Below are positions 11,076 to 22,797 of a stretch of DNA of 64,000 bases, piece after piece. Both the position numbers and the translations under genes were made by a program. The DNA is from Persicaria tinctoria. Lineage: Eukaryota > Streptophyta > Magnoliopsida > Caryophyllales > Polygonaceae. The notes under the pieces were generated by a model. That model searched no databases, was not told the DNA's origin, and was given only the letters and a program-made list of their open reading frames with translations. Positions within the stretch are counted from its first letter, which is position 1. Each line of letters starts with the position of its first letter. The stretch covers positions 81,907,160 through 81,971,159 of the forward strand of contig JBANSL010000005.1 of NCBI GenBank assembly GCA_037127255.1, given 5' to 3'.

Positions 11076-11950
11076 TTGGAGGTCCAAAATCTCCTTCGGA
11101 GTTCGGAGCCACTAAACCCTCCTCCGGAAGCCCCTAAATCTCCTCCGGGAGCCACCAATCTGTCTATCGGCGTGTATAATCTCGGTCAAACTGCTACTAC
11201 CTACTTGTCGCCACCTCTGTTCCGGGTATGCTACGGTGGTGTTTTCCGCCTTCGTTGGTGGTGGTACCCTGGGTGCCTAGTCCGGCTTTGGCCGCTTGAC
11301 CTTGGCCTCGGCCGCCTCCTCCGACCCCCGCTCCGGTTGTTCTCGACCCAGTGTAACGCCTCCAACCCACATTGCATTTGGCAAAATCCATTCCGACTCC
11401 CCATCGGCGGAACTAGTTCAAGGCCAAAATTTAGAGTTCACATCTTGGGAAGGGAAAAGATGGAAGCAAAGGTTGAGGCTTGTCAGGCAAAAAAGCAGGA
11501 TAGGATTGAGGAGATCAATAGGATCTTGAACGAGAAGGCGGAAGCGGAGAAGAAGGTTTTGGAGCTCCTCGAAGCTTTGGAGGAGGAGGGAGAAGACTGA
11601 GGCGATTAAGAAGAGGATCTTTGCTGAGGCTTATCGGGCAAAGAGTGCAGATTTGAAAGAGAAGGCCCACAACGTCAATCTTGCTGTAAGTAACGACCAC
11701 CTGGTCCAGAGGGTGGCCGAGCTCTACGCCTTCATGTGTTCCCGCTGGGTGGAACACGCTGGGGAGCAGCGCACGTCGCCTCTCCCACTTGAACAGGCTG
11801 CTAGGTTGGATTATACTCGTACTCCTCATCGTCATTGTGCCTCTGGTCCAGAGGCCATAGTGCTGGAGCTGCTGCGAAGAACTGCTGTGAAGATCTGCTG
11901 TGAATCTTTTGCCCTTAGTTTGTTTACACTTTTGTTGTATGTTAAGTAGA
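11076..11950 (+). other. Unidentified coding-like stretch with a charged helical tail
   Basis: An open frame at 11076-11600 (174 codons) has a proline-rich start and a strongly helical, charged end (KKQDRIEEINRILNEKAEAE) that could form a coiled coil. The next frame to 11949 continues with KSADLKEKAHNV-type charged sequence. The pattern suggests one original helical protein with a frameshift near 11590. I recognise no family. Position between repeats points to a transposon-captured fragment. From 11951 to 12531 I see nothing else that can be supported. Confidence 0.3.
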
Positions 11951-12531
11951 ACGTTGACGTAACTGGGAACATGTAAGGTAGGACAAAAACTTTGTGGTTG
12001 ACGACCCCCATTTTGTGCAGTTCGGGGTCGCGGATATAACGCAGGACTAACCAAGATTGCAACCTCGGCACTGGTTACCCCTTTTTGTAAGTTGAGTGTT
12101 GTTGCACCCATTTTGCAATGGTGCATTATTCAGGCATGTAAGACATTTGTAACCGAAACATCATCGTTGTAATTTATAATATTTACGCATGTCTATCAAC
12201 ATTCTTGCAATTGAGGTGTCATTATTTAGGGACATTTGAATGGATGAGGTCGAAATCAGAGTATGAGCGACCGTATACAAATGAGACTATCGCATCACAA
12301 CATGTTATCCACAACATCGAACACCAAAGTTAACCGCAACATCCAACACCAACACTTCCACAAAATGTTACTGGCGGAATGCATTCGTTGGCTCCTACAC
12401 AACAGGAGCTAATGGGGCAATCATTGAGGACTGCATTGACGCTCTATATTCGGCCCCATGCATACACTACAAGCCACCTGCCTATACAAAAAATGATATC
12501 CTGGTCTACCCATCGTGCATCGAGGGTGATT

Positions 12532-13480
12532 CTATCTTACGCGATGGTCGTTCCAAATTTGGTGAGCAATTTCGTCTCTAAGTGCCTTGATCTCTTGGCT
12601 TACCCTCGCGGCGTCGTCCACGGGGAAAAAGGGGTCATCGTCCTCGTGCCCAACCTCATCTCCCGCGTCGTAGGCGTCTTCGTCACCGTCCCCGTCGGAT
12701 GGTGCATCAGTGTCCAGCGGGGGCTCCATGAACCTTTCATCGTCTTCTGAGTCTGAGTCCGAAGCATCGCGGGCATCCCGGGCATAGTTGTGAAGGGCGA
12801 AGCACGCAATGATGATCTAAATCTGCTTCCGGATCGAATACTTGGGGAGCTGACGGAGGATCCTCTACTTCATCTTCAACACACCGAAGGACCTCTCAAT
12901 CGCGCCTCGGAGGGATGAGTGTGACTTGTTGAATGCTTCCTTTTCGTTTTTCAGTTGGGATGCAACGAATGTCGGTCTGTGGTACTTCATCGTCGAGTAC
13001 GGGATCATGTACCCATTTCGGAGACCATACCCCTTGCCGCATAGGTGGTACTTCCCTGCAGGTGGATGTGGGAGCCTCAACGCAGGCGTTGCTGCCCGGC
13101 GCCTGATGCGCCTTGATCGCGGGTAGGGGGTGAGTCCTCGTCATCCACAATGCCCTGCACAAAGTATTGCATGGAGGGCGTTGCGGCATCGTTGCGAGGG
13201 GTGTTGAACAACTCGTCGAACTCCTGCTCAACACCCTCAAATTGTGACTCCTTGGGGTCACCCCTTGAATCGGTGTCATTGTCATCGTCCTCTTGCTCAT
13301 TGTCTTGGTCCTTCTCAACCTCCTGCGCCACCTGCGCAGCACGGACGGCCGAGTCCATGGAGGGGGCGACGCAGAACTCGCCGGTGGCAACGGTGCCGCC
13401 AAACACCTGGTGGAACAACTCGTCCAGTTCCGGAGGAATCCCCTTCTTTCGGAACCTGCTGAAGTTGCTATCCTCCTGTG
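12532..13480 (-). pseudogene. PIF/Harbinger relic: transposase C-terminus joined to Myb-like partner
   Basis: On the minus strand 12865-13080 encodes the end of a Harbinger DDE transposase: GKYHLCGKGYGLRNGY, then SLRGAIERSFGVLK, the (I/V)ERxFGxLK signature. A short stretch to 12532 continues with ALHNYARDARDASD and an acidic tail. Immediately upstream (13077-13480) is the C-terminal part of the element's Myb/SANT-like partner (FHQVFGGTVATGEFCVAPS, then an acidic EQEDDDNDT stretch). In complete elements these are separate genes. Here they abut within a few bases, so an internal deletion has fused the two ends. The N-terminal transposase with two of the catalytic residues is absent. Confidence 0.7.
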
Positions 13481-14377
13481 CAAATCAATTCAGGAGGAGG
13501 TGACAACAACAACATCATTTATAACAGCACCTAGTATACAACGGAAATAATGGTAATATAAACACCGACAAATAAACACATAATTGAATTCATCGATTAT
13601 CTCCAATAATCCTATTACCCCATAGTCAGTTTAGTGGCAACCAATTGAAATTCACTTCAAGCACACAACAAATCATTTGCCAAGGCCTAATAACGTTCCG
13701 AAGGGCCGGTGTACTTTGTTGAGTCACTATGTTCATCTCCAATTCCAGAACCCTAATTCCGCAATAATGTAATCCAATCGACTGCCCCTACCTCGCTATG
13801 TTCAGACCCCGTTAGTAACCCCCATGAGGGTCTCCAATCTTCAATGAACGATTTGCCCATACCCTCAACACGGAAATTCATCAAAAACCCCCAATTCAGT
13901 AACCTAATTCTCCGACTAGAGAAAGAGAGGAATGAATGGAAACTCCCACAAAATCGATTTCTGAACTCACTGAAGACAGGACAGGTAGGGGTAGAAGACT
14001 TACATGGAGTCCGAAGTTGTCGGCGGCGTCGGTACCGCAGGGGGAGGGAGGTGAAGCGTCGGAGGCTCCCGGTGTGAAGCTCGCAGCCACCTTCGACCGA
14101 TTCGTAGGGGGTCTGAAAACGTCGAATTAAAGAGGAAAGGGAACTTTTGAGGGGTATGTTGGAGGGGCATTTTTGTCCTTTCATGTCACAAAGTGGGGGC
14201 AAAGGTGTCTTTTCCATTTACTCTCATCCCATGAACTTTAACCTTCAACCAAACACGAACGGGATTAAACTGACTTCAAAACTCCACCCGGTCCACCCCG
14301 GAATTCCATCCCCATCCCGTCCACCCCATAAAATCCATCCCAATCCACCTACCCCCATCCCGTTGCCAAACACGCCC
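13481..14377 (-). mobile_element. Harbinger 5' region and terminal repeat
   Basis: The outer end on the minus strand reads GGGCGTGTTTGGCAACGGG, matching the usual Harbinger terminus, with TTA beside it (TAA at 14378-14380 on the plus strand). The sequence inward is the leader of the Myb-like gene, with a short basic open frame near 13900-14100 that I do not trust. The other end of the element was not located with certainty. Confidence 0.55.
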
Positions 14378-14380
14378 TAA

Positions 14381-14960
14381 GTTCTCGATACAGGGGGGTT
14401 CTCTCGGTTGCAAACATCCAAGAGTCGTACATGCCAGATCGCGTATTACCGTTGTTCGGACGTGCACAAATCATACCCCATTTATCGTATCCCACCTACA
14501 ATTGAGATTTTCAGATATGTTCGATGTTTGGGATGACTGTCACCATCCCACAAATTTGTTGGATCTACAGAACGTGCCTGTTGCACATAAGACACACTTT
14601 GTTATGTCAAACTATATGGAGTGGTTAAGTCGTCATGGACACCCATATGTCTTGCAGACTACAGCTGAGGCACAACCTATCGAGAAGGAACCGACACCAA
14701 TATCCACAATTTGCAATCGGGTATGGATCGTGCCTTAAATGTTTCATTACTTGTATTTCATTTGTGAACAGTGGTTTATTATATGATCCTCACAATGTGT
14801 GTTTTTTTCATTTTATAGAGATTCACCTTATTATCGGAGCACCTCCGAAGGATGCTAGAACGTGCTGAGGAATTCTACAGCCGTCAAAAGCTTCTCCATT
14901 ACAACGTCGAGGCAATGGGCCACCCAATCCCACTCGCCCCCACTCAGGTCCGAGCATCAT
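14381..14960 (+). pseudogene. PMD gene copy B, C-terminal part only
   Basis: Starting exactly at the Harbinger target site, one frame reads SRYRGVLSVANIQESYMPDR and VLPLFGRAQIIP, the same block as in copy A. The next exons give NYMEWLSRHGHPYVL (14610-14655) and, after an intron with AG near 14820, LSEHLRRMLERAEEFYSRQK through to a stop near 14960. The order matches the PMD C-terminus. Frame changes and the missing 5' half make it a pseudogene. The abrupt start fits interruption by the Harbinger element. Confidence 0.65.
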
Positions 14961-15923
14961 AACGGCGGCTGTGATATTTTATATAGTTTGGTCTTCAATG
15001 TTAGGGGCTTTATGTTTTTCAAAAATGTTTGATGTTATGCACTTTAGTTAAGAATAGTTATATTCATAGATTTCATCGGCCTATGTTCGCGGTCGTATTC
15101 ATTAATTTTATGCTCTACTAAAGTTTGAAAACAAACTACATATATCAATTAGCTAACAAGAAATCTAAAATAGTTCGATCAACACCATGCTACTCATTCT
15201 AATATAATAGGATTTGCTATGTCGCCGTCTTGGTGGCCCGAACTATCATGATTAGCACGTTGGAGGTTTCTGTACTCTGCCATCCTTGTAGCGAATGGTT
15301 CATCCCAACCGTTTACGCTTTGATGGTGGAAATGACTCCAATCTTGAGCTGTTGGAGGGATTGGTGAATCGGGTCGAAGCCATACCTCTTTTATTAATAA
15401 GTACAACAATTTACAATTCATAAAATGTGTATGTATAGTGATGGTTAGGGTGGAATTTAACTAACCGGTACCTAGTGCACTCGCCCATACTACATCATTG
15501 CAATAATCTTTGTCGGTGGCCTTGCGGTCGTTGTAGGTGCCATCATCGGGATACATGAATATGGACCATCCCTGCTAAGGACAACCACAACAAGATGATA
15601 TCGTGTCGCGGCTGCCAAAGAAACTAACGACGCCTCCATCCACCTCTTCTGCCCTCCACCCGATTGTCGCCTCCTATTACTCACCGACAAGGGGGTCGGC
15701 CCGCCCACTAACAACCCTCCGACCGTTCACCAATCGCGCCAAGTCTTCACAACAAAATCTCAAATCAATTATGGGGAAGAAGTTACCTTTGAGGAAGAAC
15801 GTGGATGAGAACAAACGGTTGAAGGAGAGAACGTGGGTCTACAGATTGGAATTCTTATGGTTGCTCAAAGATAGACACGTGGTGCAAATTTTAACATAGA
15901 GGTTGTTACTGATTTAATAAGTA

Positions 15924-15959
<36 letters not shown>

Positions 15960-16017
15960 GGTGGGATATTTTTTAAGATATCCCATAAAGAGTATATGAA
16001 ATTTAAAAGTCAATATT
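14961..16017. other. Non-coding stretch with ATT microsatellite
   Basis: A perfect ATT/TTA trinucleotide run of about 12 units lies at 15924-15959. A minus-strand open frame at 15194-15421 (LLIKEVWLRPDSPIPPTAQD) has some flavour of a plant transposase fragment, but I cannot place it. Nothing else is supported. Confidence 0.5.
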
Positions 16018-16026
16018 AAAAATAAT

Positions 16027-16399
16027 CAGGTGAGATCTTCTACAACACTCCTTACACCTTTTCATACTCCACTAATTTTTTTTAACATTTATTTAATCTT
16101 AAAAAAATTATAAAAAATATATTTATATTCCTAACATCTATTTTTATATATTTATAAAATTTTATTTTGAAAAATCATGTTATAAAATTTTTAATAATCG
16201 TATTTTGTAAAATATTTCTTTTTTAATTTTTAAAAATTGCAAAACATGATTTTTCAAAATAAAAATTTATTAACATACAAAAATAGATATTGGGAATCTA
16301 AATATAATTTTTTAAAATTTTTTTGATATTAAATAAATGGTAAATATTTTTATGATGTAGGAAAGAGGGTAGAAAATGTGTTGTAGGAGATCTTTGCTT
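16027..16399. mobile_element. AT-rich MITE, hairpin type
   Basis: Inverted ends GAGATCTTCTACAACAC and GTGTTGTAGGAGATCTTTGC enclose a long palindrome whose arms share TTTTGAAAAATCATGTT. The 9-bp flanks AAAAATAAT and AGAAATAAT match at 8 of 9, suggesting a Mutator-type duplication. It lies in the upstream region of the aminotransferase gene. Confidence 0.6.
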
Positions 16400-16469
16400 A
16401 GAAATAATTATATCGCACATAGCGTGAGAATACCTTGTGGAGTGATGATATATAAATAAATAAATATTA

Positions 16470-16707
16470 CTCCCTCCGTCCAAAAATACATTGACTTTTA
16501 CTATTCATGTACGCTTTTTTATGAGTTAAAAACTATATAAAATATTAACTTTTTTATTAATTTTTTTTAATAATTACAAACTTATTATCAATAAGTTTGT
16601 AATTATTAAAAAAAATTAATAAAAACGTTAATATTTTATATAGTTTTTAACTTCTTAAAAAAAACGTGCGTGAATAGTAAAGACAATGTATTTTTGGACG
16701 GAAATAG
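16470..16707. mobile_element. Stowaway-type MITE in the aminotransferase promoter
   Basis: It begins CTCCCTCCGTCC and ends GGACGGAAATAG, with TA at 16468-16469 and 16708-16709. The centre is a perfect palindrome around ACAAACTTATTATCAATAAG. It ends about 200 bp before the start codon of the ACS10-like gene, so it forms part of its proximal promoter. Confidence 0.92.
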
Positions 16708-16888
16708 TACAATACATTAGTATTGAGTCACTCCCACGTTTGGAAAAAAATAAAAATTACATTTCGAGGTTTACTATATTAAATTAATTATATATATAAA
16801 AAAAACAGAGACCTTGTTCTGGTGAGACTCCTGCGAGCCTCGTTCCCCTCTCCCATCTCTACCTCTGTCATTCATTCTTGTACACTCC

Positions 16889-16918
16889 ATGGAATCCCGG
16901 TCATCCCAGGCGCCATGA
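16889..16918 (+). promoter_or_regulatory. Upstream ORF overlapping the ACS10-like start codon
   Basis: An ATG at 16889 opens a nine-codon frame, MESRSSQAP. Its TGA (16916-16918) overlaps the main ATG (16915-16917) in the sequence ATGA. If the transcript starts upstream, ribosomes would meet this ORF first and end exactly at the main start. A regulatory effect is inference. Confidence 0.5.
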
Positions 16919-19485
16919 CCCTCTCCCCCCGCCGCCGCACCCCCGCCCCCGAACCCCCACCCCGCTCCGCCGCCGGCGAAGGAGGCACAGGCATGAGAAT
17001 CATCGTCCCTCTCCAAGGCATCGTCCAGGGCAGGGGAGGCCTCTTCCTCGGCTCCGCCATCCCCTGCGCTCTCTTCTACTTCCTCCAGCTCTACCTCAAG
17101 CGCCACCGCTCCCATCCTCCTCCTCCCTCTCCCCCTCCTTCCCCTTCCCCTTCCCCCGACGGCCTCCAGAGGTCCCTCTCCCGCTCCCACCTCTCTTCTA
17201 GGGTTTCCGCTGGCCCCGCGAGTCTCTCCGCCAGGGCTATTTCCGTTGCCAAACCCTCCGATAATCCGTATTACACCGGGTTGAGCCGAGCTGCCGATGA
17301 TCCGTACGACCCTGAGGATAATCCGGATGGGGTTATTCAGCTCGGCCTCGCTGAGAACAAAGTATTGATTGGTCTTTTTAGGTTTTTCTTTTGTTTTTCT
17401 GTATTGATTGATGATATGTGATTTTGAGTTAGGGTTTGGTTTTTGCAGTTGTCTTTGGATTTGGTTCGAGATTGGATGGCTGAGAATGTGAGTAGTTCTG
17501 AGCTGAGCATAAATGGGATTGCTCCATATCAACCACTTGATGGATTGATGGAATTGAAAGTGGTATTGCTTCAATATACACTTGAATTGGCTATTTGGAA
17601 TGTGGCATTGATTTGTATGCTTTTATCATGTTTGTGAGCTGACAAGTTTTTCCTATGTTAATCGGATTGAAGTTTGAGAGCTTGTAGTTGTAAATGCAAG
17701 CATTGGGGTTAATTGATTAAATGATTAGGAAATTAATTTGTGAAATTGCATTATTGATTTAGTATCACATCACTGATGCATATCCATTTGTGCTAACCAC
17801 CTGCATTTAGGCCACGGATTGCCATAAACTAAGCTCAGTTTGATCTTACTGACTCACTGTAGTGGGAAACTTGTACAGTAGTGATTCTACTCTTGCATGA
17901 TATCGGAGATAGTGAAATACTTCTGCAATAGTAGAAACGGACTTCATCAAGTTTAATTATGTTAGTCAAGTGATGCCTGGTTTCATAAGTTGGACTCTGG
18001 ATATACCATAATCAGGATTCAGGGATAGCCGCATCGCATGTACAACAACCCTTTGGTCCGATGCCGTTTCTGTGCTAACAACTAATTGAAGTATTGAACT
18101 TCATAATTAAGCTGAATTGTACTGATGTAATTTATTATTGGCCGAGTTGATTTTATGTAGCAGGCTCTTTAATTGTCTTCAAATCCATGCATATTACTTC
18201 CTAGATTTGCAGAGTTGCCCTTTTGTGTTTTTTACTTCTTGTTAATATTCTGGTTGATTGAATTTTGTGAACCATGAAACTATCAATTTGAAGCGTAATT
18301 TTTAAGCAGTTTAGCATATTCTTGTTGATGGTTTGGTGTATTGTATCTAAAATTTACTCCTGCAGGCCGTAGCAGGATTCATGTCTGAAGTGATGGGAAG
18401 AGCTGCTTCCTTCAAGCCATCACAAATGGTATTAACAGCGGGTGCAACTCCTGCAATTGAAATGCTTAGCTTTTGTTTGGCAGATCCGGGGAATGCATTT
18501 CTTGTTCCGTCACCGTATTACCCTGGGTAACCTCTATGATTTCCCTGCTTGTAAATTGTTGAATTGATCAGCTGTTTACTCCCTTCATGATACTGACCAC
18601 ACCAAGAACTTCAGTTTTGACAGGGATGTAAAATGGCGAACAGGTGTTGAGATCATACCTGTTCCTTGTCGAAGTGCAGATAACTTCAATATAAGCATTA
18701 ACGCCCTTGATCGGGCATTCACTCAGGCAAAGAAACGTGGTCAAAAGGTTCGTGGGATCATTATCTCAAACCCCTCCAATCCTGTGGGCAATTTGCTCAC
18801 TAGGGACACTCTATACAGCCTCTTGGACTTCGCAAGAGAGAAGAACATCCATATAATCTCTGATGAGATATTTGCCGGGTCTACTTATGGCTCTGATGAA
18901 GAGTTTGTCAGTATGGCTGAGATTGTTGGATCGGAATCAGAGTCTGAGCTAGATGATTTCGAGAGAAGTAGAGTTCATATAATCTACGGGCTATCAAAGG
19001 ACCTCTGTCTTCCAGGTTTCAGGGTTGGAGTGATCTACACATACAATGAGAATCTCCTAGCCGCTGCGAAGAAACTATCAAGGTTCTCATCAGTTTCAGC
19101 CCCTACCCAGCGTATGCTCATTTCAATGCTCTCAGATGCAAGATTTATTCAAACCTTCATTAAAGCGAATCATGAGAGACTCAAGAGTATGTACACGAAG
19201 TTCACTGCTGGGTTGAAGGAACTGGGCATAGAATGTGTAAAAAGCAGTGGTGGTTTCTACTGCTGGGCTAATATGAGTTGTTTCATTCAGTCATTCAGTC
19301 AGGAAGGGGAGCTTGAGCTCTGGGACAAGCTCTTGAATGTGGCAAAGGTTAATCCGACTCCGGGATCATCTTGCCATTGTATGGAGCCCGGGTGGTTCAG
19401 ATTTTGTTTCACCACATTGTCTGAAAAGGACATCCCTGTAGTTATTGACCGAATTAGAAGAGTAACTGAATCCTGTAAAGCTTGA
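16915..19485 (+). CDS. ACS10-like: ACS10/ACS12-like aminotransferase (ACC synthase family, PLP-dependent)
   Basis: Four exons, 16915-17361, 17449-17562, 18366-18526 and 18615-19485, join in frame at GT/AG borders to give 530 residues. An N-terminal extension rich in Arg and Pro leads to [20 protein letters not shown] and a hydrophobic segment (about 43-61), then a Pro/Ser-rich linker. Ordinary ACC synthases lack this; ACS10 and ACS12 have it. The fold-type I aminotransferase domain follows: GLAEN (143-148), PYYPG before the exon 3-4 border, NPSNPVGN (292-299), SDEIFAG (323-329) and [14 protein letters not shown] with the PLP-binding Lys at about 369. The late Arg of EPGWFRFCF binds the substrate carboxylate. 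Known family members act as amino-acid transaminases rather than ethylene-forming enzymes; that function is inferred here. The ATG was chosen because it matches the family N-terminus and is the first in-frame ATG. Confidence 0.95.
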
Positions 19486-19885
19486 TGGTCAGAATCCCCA
19501 ATTGTTTGTCTATATTATAGTTAGATAACCTCAGAAATTATACCATTTGCTTCAAGTTCAGCTTGGATAGTTCATATATTTAAGTTCCGATTGTTGAATT
19601 CATTCAAAGAAATTAGCTTGATCAAGAGTTTCTTTGAAACCCCACGGAACAACACCCATCTTTGTGAATGTTTCTTAAAATGAGATTAGAAATGAACAAT
19701 TTTATTGCAGGAGCTTCCAAATCTGAACAATAGATTAGGAATCAAAAATAAAATAAAATCAATAATAAGAAAGAATATCCACCATTTTTCTGTAGGACTC
19801 CTGTACCTCATCAGCCCCCAAAATCACCCCCAAAACCTCATTTATCAGCTAAGCTAAACATTTATGATTTCCTGAAATCTGAGCT
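19486..19885. other. 400-bp tail-to-tail intergenic region
   Basis: The aminotransferase stop and the LRR kinase stop face each other across 400 bp. AATAAA-like signals for the plus strand lie near 19748-19760, and TTTATT at about 19699 (AATAAA on the minus strand) serves the other gene. The two 3' UTRs may therefore overlap. Confidence 0.5.
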
Positions 19886-22719
19886 TCAACTGTTATGATT
19901 CCTAATGGATTCAAGAAACTGAACAACTTCCACCATGCTAGGTCTCTTTGAAGGAGCTTGGGCAGTACAGAAGAGCCCTAATTTCATGACCTGGATCAGC
20001 TCGTTTTCCGCAAAGTTCCTCAGGCTCCTGTCAAAGCAATTAGAAGCTGAGCCACTCTCCAGCAGCTTCCTAACATATTCACACAACACAACTACTTCTC
20101 TGGCAGTGGGGCTCTCGACTGGCTTCCTGCCCGTCACCAGCTCCAACAGCACGACCCCAAAGCTGTAGACATCACACTTCTCGCTTGGCCTTGAGCTCTG
20201 GGCCAGCTCTGGCGCGATATAACCAACTGCATTGTGGAACCGCGTTAGGCCATGGTTATCCATCATTGATAGGAGCTTTCCCAAACCGTAATCTGATAAC
20301 TTGGCCTCATACATTTCGTCTAACAGGATGTTGGTCGACTTGATGTTGAGATGCAGGATTTGGGGCCTGCAATCATGGTGAAGGTAAGCGAGTGCTCTTG
20401 CTGTTCCAAGCGCAATCTTGAACCTCCTGTCCCAGTTGAGCTCCCTGTTGCCGGTGCTGGTGCTCGTGCCAGGGTAGCCAAGCCCATGTAGATTATCATA
20501 GAGGTTGCCATTAGGAATAAACTCGGAGAGAATCAACTGCATTGTAGAGGACCAGTAATAGCCTTGGAAGGCTACTAGATTCGGATGCTGAATGTTTCCT
20601 AACCGACCGATTTCCTGCTCAAATTCATCCTGGCTTGTGATCCTCCCCAAAGTCTCAAGCTTTTTGACAGCAATCAAGATCCCACCATCAAAACTGGCCC
20701 TGTAGACAGCACCTAAGGAGCCAACACCAACCAGGCACCCTTTGTCGAGCAAAGCCTTAGTACCAGCCTCCCAGTCCTCGTATCTAGAGGGCAGGCTTTT
20801 GCTGAACAAAACCAGCTTCCCTATTATCACATTCGACTCTGAAGAAGCTAAAGGCGTGCTCTCTGCAGCCCGTGTCATCTCATCACTGCCCTCTTTACCC
20901 CTTGCTTTGATGTTCAATACCGTAATCACACAAACCCCGACAAGTATAAAAGCAGCAGCTACAATAGCAACAATGGCAGTAACACTAAGCACCTTAGCTT
21001 TTCTTGAACCGCTCTTTGCCGAGCAGGATGTATCAAGAGGCTGACCACAAAGGCCGGGATTGTGAAAGAATGCAGTATCACCAAAGTTTGTGAGATTTGC
21101 AATTTGGGGAATTTCCCCGGACAGATTATTGTACGAAACATTAAAATGAGCTAGCATGGACAGATTCCCCAATGAATCAGGGATTGAGCCAGATAGTAGA
21201 TTTTCTGAGAGGTCGAGGAAATCCAAGCTTGACAGGCTTCCAAGGCTTTGTGGGATACTTCCATTGAGCTTATTGTTATGCAGATCAAGAATCAGAAGGT
21301 ATGTCATGTTGTCAAGCCTTTGGGGTATTTCACCATCAAATGAATTACCAGAAAGGTCCCTGCATTGTATATAATCATATGCATTCAGTTCAAAGCAACC
21401 ACCAATACAACATTTGTATCAAGCTCCGGGTTTTCATGTACTGTCTGAAATTTCTTGGTTTTTAATCATGCATTTATTTGTTTATGATACCACATAGCCA
21501 ATATTTATCATTTATAAAACTGCAATGGCAAAGAAAGTTCAACTTACAGTTCAAGGAGAAATCTGCAGTTGCTTAAAGTAGGAGGGATTTCGCCATGGAG
21601 ATTGAGGTTATGAAGACTGAGCACTTGCACGAGCTCAATGTCGCCGATTTCTGGCGGGATGGTCCCATCTATTGAGTTGTTACCAAGCCTAATAACTGAA
21701 AGGCTCTTCAAATCCCCAATCCCTTGTGGGATACTGCCATTAAGCCTATTGTGTTCCAAGTCCAAAACCCTAAGGTTTACACAACCACTGATGCCCAAAG
21801 GGATCTGCCCATCCAACTCATTGGATGAAGCATCAAGAAACTGCATCCTCTCACTACAGGACTTGATCTCTGGGATTCCTCCTGTGAACCCATTGTGTGA
21901 CACATTGAGGTAAGTCATATTCACCAACTCAAACCCATCAAAGGGAGCCGTCCCAGTGAACAAATTGCTACTGATATCCAGAAACTCCATGCTCTTGCAC
22001 CCAGATAACTGATTTTGGACATTCCCAGTGAGCACATTGTTTCTCACTGAGAAAAATCCTAAATTGGGGAGCTCACAGATTTGGGAAGGGATGGTGCCAT
22101 TAAGCACATTGTAAGATGCATCAAACCCAATAAGACTAACGCAATTGCTCAAAGAATCAGGGATTGGACCTGTGAGATTGTTGCTGGAGAAAGAAATGAA
22201 CTTCATTTTCCCACAACTCCCAAACAGCTTTCTAGGGATTGACCCTGAAAACCCATTCTTGGACAAATCAAGAAACCTCAAATTCCCAAGCTCCCCAATG
22301 AAATCTGGGATGGACCCAGATAATGCATTGGAGCTGAGATTGATCTTCCATAGAGTAGTGATGCCCCCATACTCTTCAGGGATGCTTCCACTGAAACCAT
22401 TACCAAAAAGCACCAGTTGTCTGAGTGATTTCAGCCCGGAAAGGGAAGGGGATAGGGGCCCAGATAAGCTGGTGTTCCACAGCACAATCTTGGCTACATT
22501 GCCCTCAGAGTTGCAAGTGATGCCAGTGAAGTTGTTGCAAGGGTCAGCAGTTGGGACCCATGAAGCTAGGGCTTGGAATGGATCATTTGAGACATTGGCC
22601 TTGAATTGCAGCAAGATTTGCTTCTCGGTTGAAGGTGAAGCTGAGAGGAATTTGAGGGAGATGGTGAATAGAACAAGGAGAAGCACCACATCTGGGTTCT
22701 TCTTCTGGAATGTTCTCAT
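19886..22719 (-). CDS. LRR receptor-like kinase, At1g12460/At1g62950 type, probable pseudokinase
   Basis: Two exons on the minus strand, 22719-21548 and 21359-19886, are separated by a 188-bp GT/AG intron that splits a Leu codon. The product is 881 residues, close to the 882 I recall for At1g12460. It has a signal peptide (about 1-27), an LRRNT with WVPTADPCNNFTGITC, about 20 LRRs ending in the SYNNLSGEIP repeat, and a membrane span near 515-541. The kinase domain has the Gly loop GVGSLGAV (602-609) and the VAVK-type Lys (623). The catalytic HRD is HLN (727-729) and DFG is DYG (747-749); APE is present (773-775). The Asp-to-Asn change occurs in the Arabidopsis relatives too, so signalling probably works by scaffolding or a partner kinase. 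It would be a plasma-membrane receptor; the ligand is unknown. Confidence 0.96.
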
Positions 22720-22720
22720 G

Positions 22721-22797
22721 CTATGTTGTTCTTCCGGCCGGCATTATCATTTGCCGGATCAAAATCAGCTGTGAAAAAGAGGGCTTTTTGAAGCCAT
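22721..22797 (-). promoter_or_regulatory. Two short upstream ORFs before the LRR kinase
   Basis: On the minus strand one ORF (22797-22765) encodes ten residues, MASKSPLFHS. A second (22750-22721) encodes nine, MIMPAGRTT. The second ends in TAG only one base before the main ATG at 22719. Both depend on the transcription start lying further upstream. Confidence 0.5.

Noticed and set aside
12379..12500. Plus-strand frame with IIEDCIDAL as a Harbinger transposase piece
   Set aside because: The similarity is too short, lies on the opposite strand from the clear transposase end, and has no flanking motif.
13150..13550. Plus-strand Ser/Cys-rich open frames
   Set aside because: They are antisense to the acidic tail of the Harbinger Myb-like partner, which explains their composition.
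15603..15899. 98-codon plus-strand open frame
   Set aside because: No family resemblance, no splice or promoter context, and composition typical of non-coding repeats nearby.
16774..17574. Long minus-strand open frame (266 codons) opposite ACS10-like exon 1
   Set aside because: It is the GC-rich antisense of a well-supported exon. The deduced Gly/Glu-rich protein matches no family and crosses the intron.
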